From: Clostridiales bacterium
Lineage (GTDB): Bacteria; Bacillota_A; Clostridia; Oscillospirales; Oscillospiraceae
Length of the DNA: 14,978 bases
Assembly (NCBI GenBank): GCA_022777455.1
Contig: JALFGI010000181.1
Coordinates: forward strand, 1-14,978
Direction: 5' to 3'
The number at the start of each line of letters is the position of its first letter. Within the stretch, counting starts at the first letter, position 1. The position numbers were made by a program, and so were the translations under genes. Shown here one piece after another: positions 12,562 to 14,978 of the stretch. Under the pieces are notes generated by a model. That model had not been told where the DNA came from. It worked only from the letters and a program-made list of their open reading frames with translations, and ran no database searches.

Positions 12562-14978
12562 ATGAAGAGCATGAATTTGTGGCGAGGTTTATCGGCAGCA
12601 CTGGCGCTGCTTCTGTGTCTGACAAGCTTTGGTACCCAACTGGCGTTTACCCGTGAGGGTGATGTGAATCTGTTCCTGGATACCCGCCCGCCGGTCATTG
12701 CCGGTACAGACGACACCACCTATTTTAAGTCCGATTATGCCACCAAGGATGAGATGCTGGATGCCCAGAAGGCATATCTCATCCAGTGCCAGACCGAGGG
12801 CAGCGTGCTGCTGCGCAACGAGAATAACGCCCTGCCTCTGGGACAGAACGCAGCTGTGACATTGTTCGGCTATGCAGCGGCGACACCTGTCTACCATGGT
12901 GGCTCCGGCGGCCCTGCCAATGCAGGCATCAACCTGTATGATGCGTTAAAGGCAGAGGGGGTGGCGGTCAATGAAGCTGTTTACAATGCCATCACCAGCA
13001 CACCGTCCAACCGCACAAAAACCGGCCTGATCGGCGAGATTCCCGCGTCGGCTTATCAGGGAACCGAAAGCTCCTTCGACTCCTACGCGGATGCAGCAAT
13101 CTATGTGGTCAGCCGGTTCGGCGGCGAGGAGGGCGACCTGAACCACGGCCTGCAGGGCGACTGGCAGGAGGGCCCCCAGGGCATCCGGGAGTTGGCGCTG
13201 CATCCGGAGGAGCTGGATACCATCAAGCTGATTCAGGATTCCGGTCAGTTTGAAAAGCTGATCGTTGTGGTGAACTCCGGCTATGCCATGGAGCTCCAGG
13301 AGATGATTGACCTGGGGGTGGACGCTATCCTTTGGGTGGGTTATCCCGGCAGCTACGGCATGATTGGCGTGGCCCAGATGCTCACCGGCAAGGCGGACCC
13401 CTCCGGCCGCAATGTCATCACCTATGCGGCCAACTCCCTGTCCTCCGCGGCGATGCAGAATGCGGGAGACTTTACCTTCAGCAATCTCACCGGCCTGTAC
13501 AAGAACAAATACCTGGTCTATTCCGAGGGGATTTACGTCGGTTATAAGTATTATGAGACCCGTTATCAGGATCAGGTGCTTGGCATCAACAATGCGGATT
13601 CTGCCAAGGGCGTTTACGCTTCCCAGAATGGCGCATGGAATTATGCCGATGAAATGGTGTACACCTTCGGCGAAGGCAGAAGCTATGCTGACTTTACCCA
13701 GGAACTACTGAGCGTGGAATGGAATCGGGATACGCATATCGTCACGGCTCAGGTGAAGGTGACAAACAACGGTGCGCCGAATTACAGCGGAAAGTCCAAG
13801 GATGTGGTGCAGCTGTATGTCCAGCTTCCTTATGAGGCGGGGCAGGCGGAGAAGAGCGCCATCCAGATTGCCGACTTTGAAAAGACCTCCGCGCTGGCAG
13901 CAGGGGAGAGTGAAACCATTACCCTTACCTTCTCCGATTATATCTTCGCTGCCTATGACAGCAATGCGGTCAATGGAGCGGATGATTCCCGGAAGGGCTG
14001 CTATGTGTTTGACGCCGGTGACTATTATTTCACCATCGGCAGCGGTGCCCATGACGCGCTGAACAATGTACTGGCTGCCCGGGGTGTGACCGGTATGTTT
14101 GATGCAGAGGGGAATCCTGTGGAGGGGGAGCCGGGCAAGGTACAGAAAATCAATCTTGCCGAAACAGATAATAAGACCTACGCGGTCTCTCCCCAGACCG
14201 GGGAAGTAGTTTCCAATCTGTTTGAGGACCGTGACATCAATTACTTTATTCCCGGCGCCGCTACTTACATGACCCGTTCCGACTGGAACACCTTCCCCGA
14301 AACCGTCACTTCTCTGACGGCTACTCCCGAGATCCAGAATCTCATGGAGAATTTCCAGTACGAAAAGCCTGCGGACGCACCGGATATCTCCGTTTATAAG
14401 CATAAGCAGCAGAATGGGATTAGCTTCATTGATATGAAGGACGTTCCCTTTGACGATCCCAAGTGGGACGAGTTCATTGACCAGCTGACGGTTGGTGAAC
14501 TGGCGCAAATTGTTGGTGACAAGATGAGTCTGGACACCATCGAGTCCGTGGCTATGCCGGCATACTCCGGTGGTGACGGCCCTGACGGCTATCAGGCTGG
14601 CGGTGTACTATACAATGCGGAAATGCTCTGCGCGGGAACCTTCAGCAAGGAAATGCTGCGTCTGCGGGGTGATTTCTTCGGTGAAGACAGCCTGCATCTG
14701 GGCTTCCGTCAGACCTATTCACCCGGCGGCAATATCCACCGCACACCCTACTCCGGACGAAACTTTGAATACTACTCCGAGGATGCGCTGCTGTCCTATT
14801 TGTGCGGCGAGGTGCAGACCAAGGCTATGGCAGAAAAGGGCTGTGCCGGTATGTTCAAGCATTTCTGCGGCAACGATCAGGAGACCAACCGTCACGGTGT
14901 TGCCAGCTTCATGACCGAGCAGACTTACCGTGAGGTTTGTCTGAAGGGCTTTGAGGGCGGCCTGAGCAAGGATCACTC
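12562..14978 (+). CDS. Second domain-permuted GH3 enzyme, 3'-truncated by window
   Basis: This is a paralogue of the GH3 gene at 6444-9398 with the same reversed domain order; 805 codons are visible without a stop. Residues 1-30 form a hydrophobic signal or anchor (LWRGLSAALALLLCLTSFG). The GH3 alpha/beta domain (about 65-300) has GGEEGDLNHG, with Glu189-Glu190 and Asp192. A fibronectin-III-like domain (about 370-500) follows 'TFGEGRSYADF'. The TIM barrel starts near 640, with DGPDGY (Asp672), 'YSPGGNIHRTPYSGRNFEYYSED' features and FKHF (Lys766-His767). By comparison with the paralogue the nucleophile Asp and about 180 residues lie beyond the edge. The start ATG has AGGAGAGG 7 bases ahead. 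It follows the lipoprotein gene and is likely secreted. Differences such as 'GEEGDLNHGLQGDW' for 'GEGADLPYG' suggest another substrate than its paralogue. Confidence -1.
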   Translation, partial: MKSMNLWRGLSAALALLLCLTSFGTQLAFTREGDVNLFLDTRPPVIAGTDDTTYFKSDYATKDEMLDAQKAYLIQCQTEGSVLLRNENNALPLGQNAAVTLFGYAAATPVYHGGSGGPANAGINLYDALKAEGVAVNEAVYNAITSTPSNRTKTGLIGEIPASAYQGTESSFDSYADAAIYVVSRFGGEEGDLNHGLQGDWQEGPQGIRELALHPEELDTIKLIQDSGQFEKLIVVVNSGYAMELQEMIDLGVDAILWVGYPGSYGMIGVAQMLTGKADPSGRNVITYAANSLSSAAMQNAGDFTFSNLTGLYKNKYLVYSEGIYVGYKYYETRYQDQVLGINNADSAKGVYASQNGAWNYADEMVYTFGEGRSYADFTQELLSVEWNRDTHIVTAQVKVTNNGAPNYSGKSKDVVQLYVQLPYEAGQAEKSAIQIADFEKTSALAAGESETITLTFSDYIFAAYDSNAVNGADDSRKGCYVFDAGDYYFTIGSGAHDALNNVLAARGVTGMFDAEGNPVEGEPGKVQKINLAETDNKTYAVSPQTGEVVSNLFEDRDINYFIPGAATYMTRSDWNTFPETVTSLTATPEIQNLMENFQYEKPADAPDISVYKHKQQNGISFIDMKDVPFDDPKWDEFIDQLTVGELAQIVGDKMSLDTIESVAMPAYSGGDGPDGYQAGGVLYNAEMLCAGTFSKEMLRLRGDFFGEDSLHLGFRQTYSPGGNIHRTPYSGRNFEYYSEDALLSYLCGEVQTKAMAEKGCAGMFKHFCGNDQETNRHGVASFMTEQTYREVCLKGFEGGLSKDH

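Overview
The window looks like a carbohydrate-degradation locus from a Gram-positive, Clostridia-type bacterium, probably a gut member of the Oscillospirales. This is an inference from strong GGAGG-type ribosome binding sites, lipobox lipoproteins, a GHKL/LytTR two-component pair, a clostridial-style PucR regulator and permuted GH3 enzymes. No rRNA, tRNA, CRISPR array or integrase is visible, and no sugar transporter lies inside the window. No gene-free stretch exceeds 300 bases.

Layout, left to right. (1) Positions 1-1308 (+) hold the 3' part of a PucR/CdaR-type regulator, cut by the window edge. (2) Positions 1309-2482 form a scrappy region: a 161-bp palindromic element, a 70-residue orphan gene on the minus strand (1520-1732), a C-terminal remnant of a GH2 beta-galactosidase-like gene (about 1840-2250) and a second 163-bp palindromic element of the same family. 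(3) A GH43 glycosidase without a signal peptide (minus strand) is divergent from a secreted operon of a GH78-type alpha-L-rhamnosidase lipoprotein and a permuted GH3 beta-glucosidase-type enzyme with a membrane helix at each end. (4) A third palindromic element and a terminator separate this operon from a response regulator / histidine kinase operon on the minus strand. (5) Divergent from the regulator pair, a small lipoprotein of unknown function and a second permuted GH3 enzyme, cut by the right edge, form another operon.

How it may work (inference). The two surface GH3 enzymes and the lipid-anchored rhamnosidase would strip rhamnose and beta-linked glucose or xylose from plant glycosides or pectic side chains outside the cell, while the GH43 enzyme trims arabinosyl or xylosyl oligomers inside. 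The LytTR response regulator is a good candidate to control both secreted operons. Upstream of each lies a pair of direct repeats with a 21-bp period, the geometry known for LytTR-domain sites, and the two regions share the exact 11-mer AAGGTTATGCG.

The least expected structure is the set of three large palindromic elements, one at each of the three convergent gene junctions. The two related ones share a central 17-nt sequence, keep self-complementary arms although the arm sequences differ, and are each flanked exactly by a 4-bp direct repeat, as expected of non-autonomous mobile elements.
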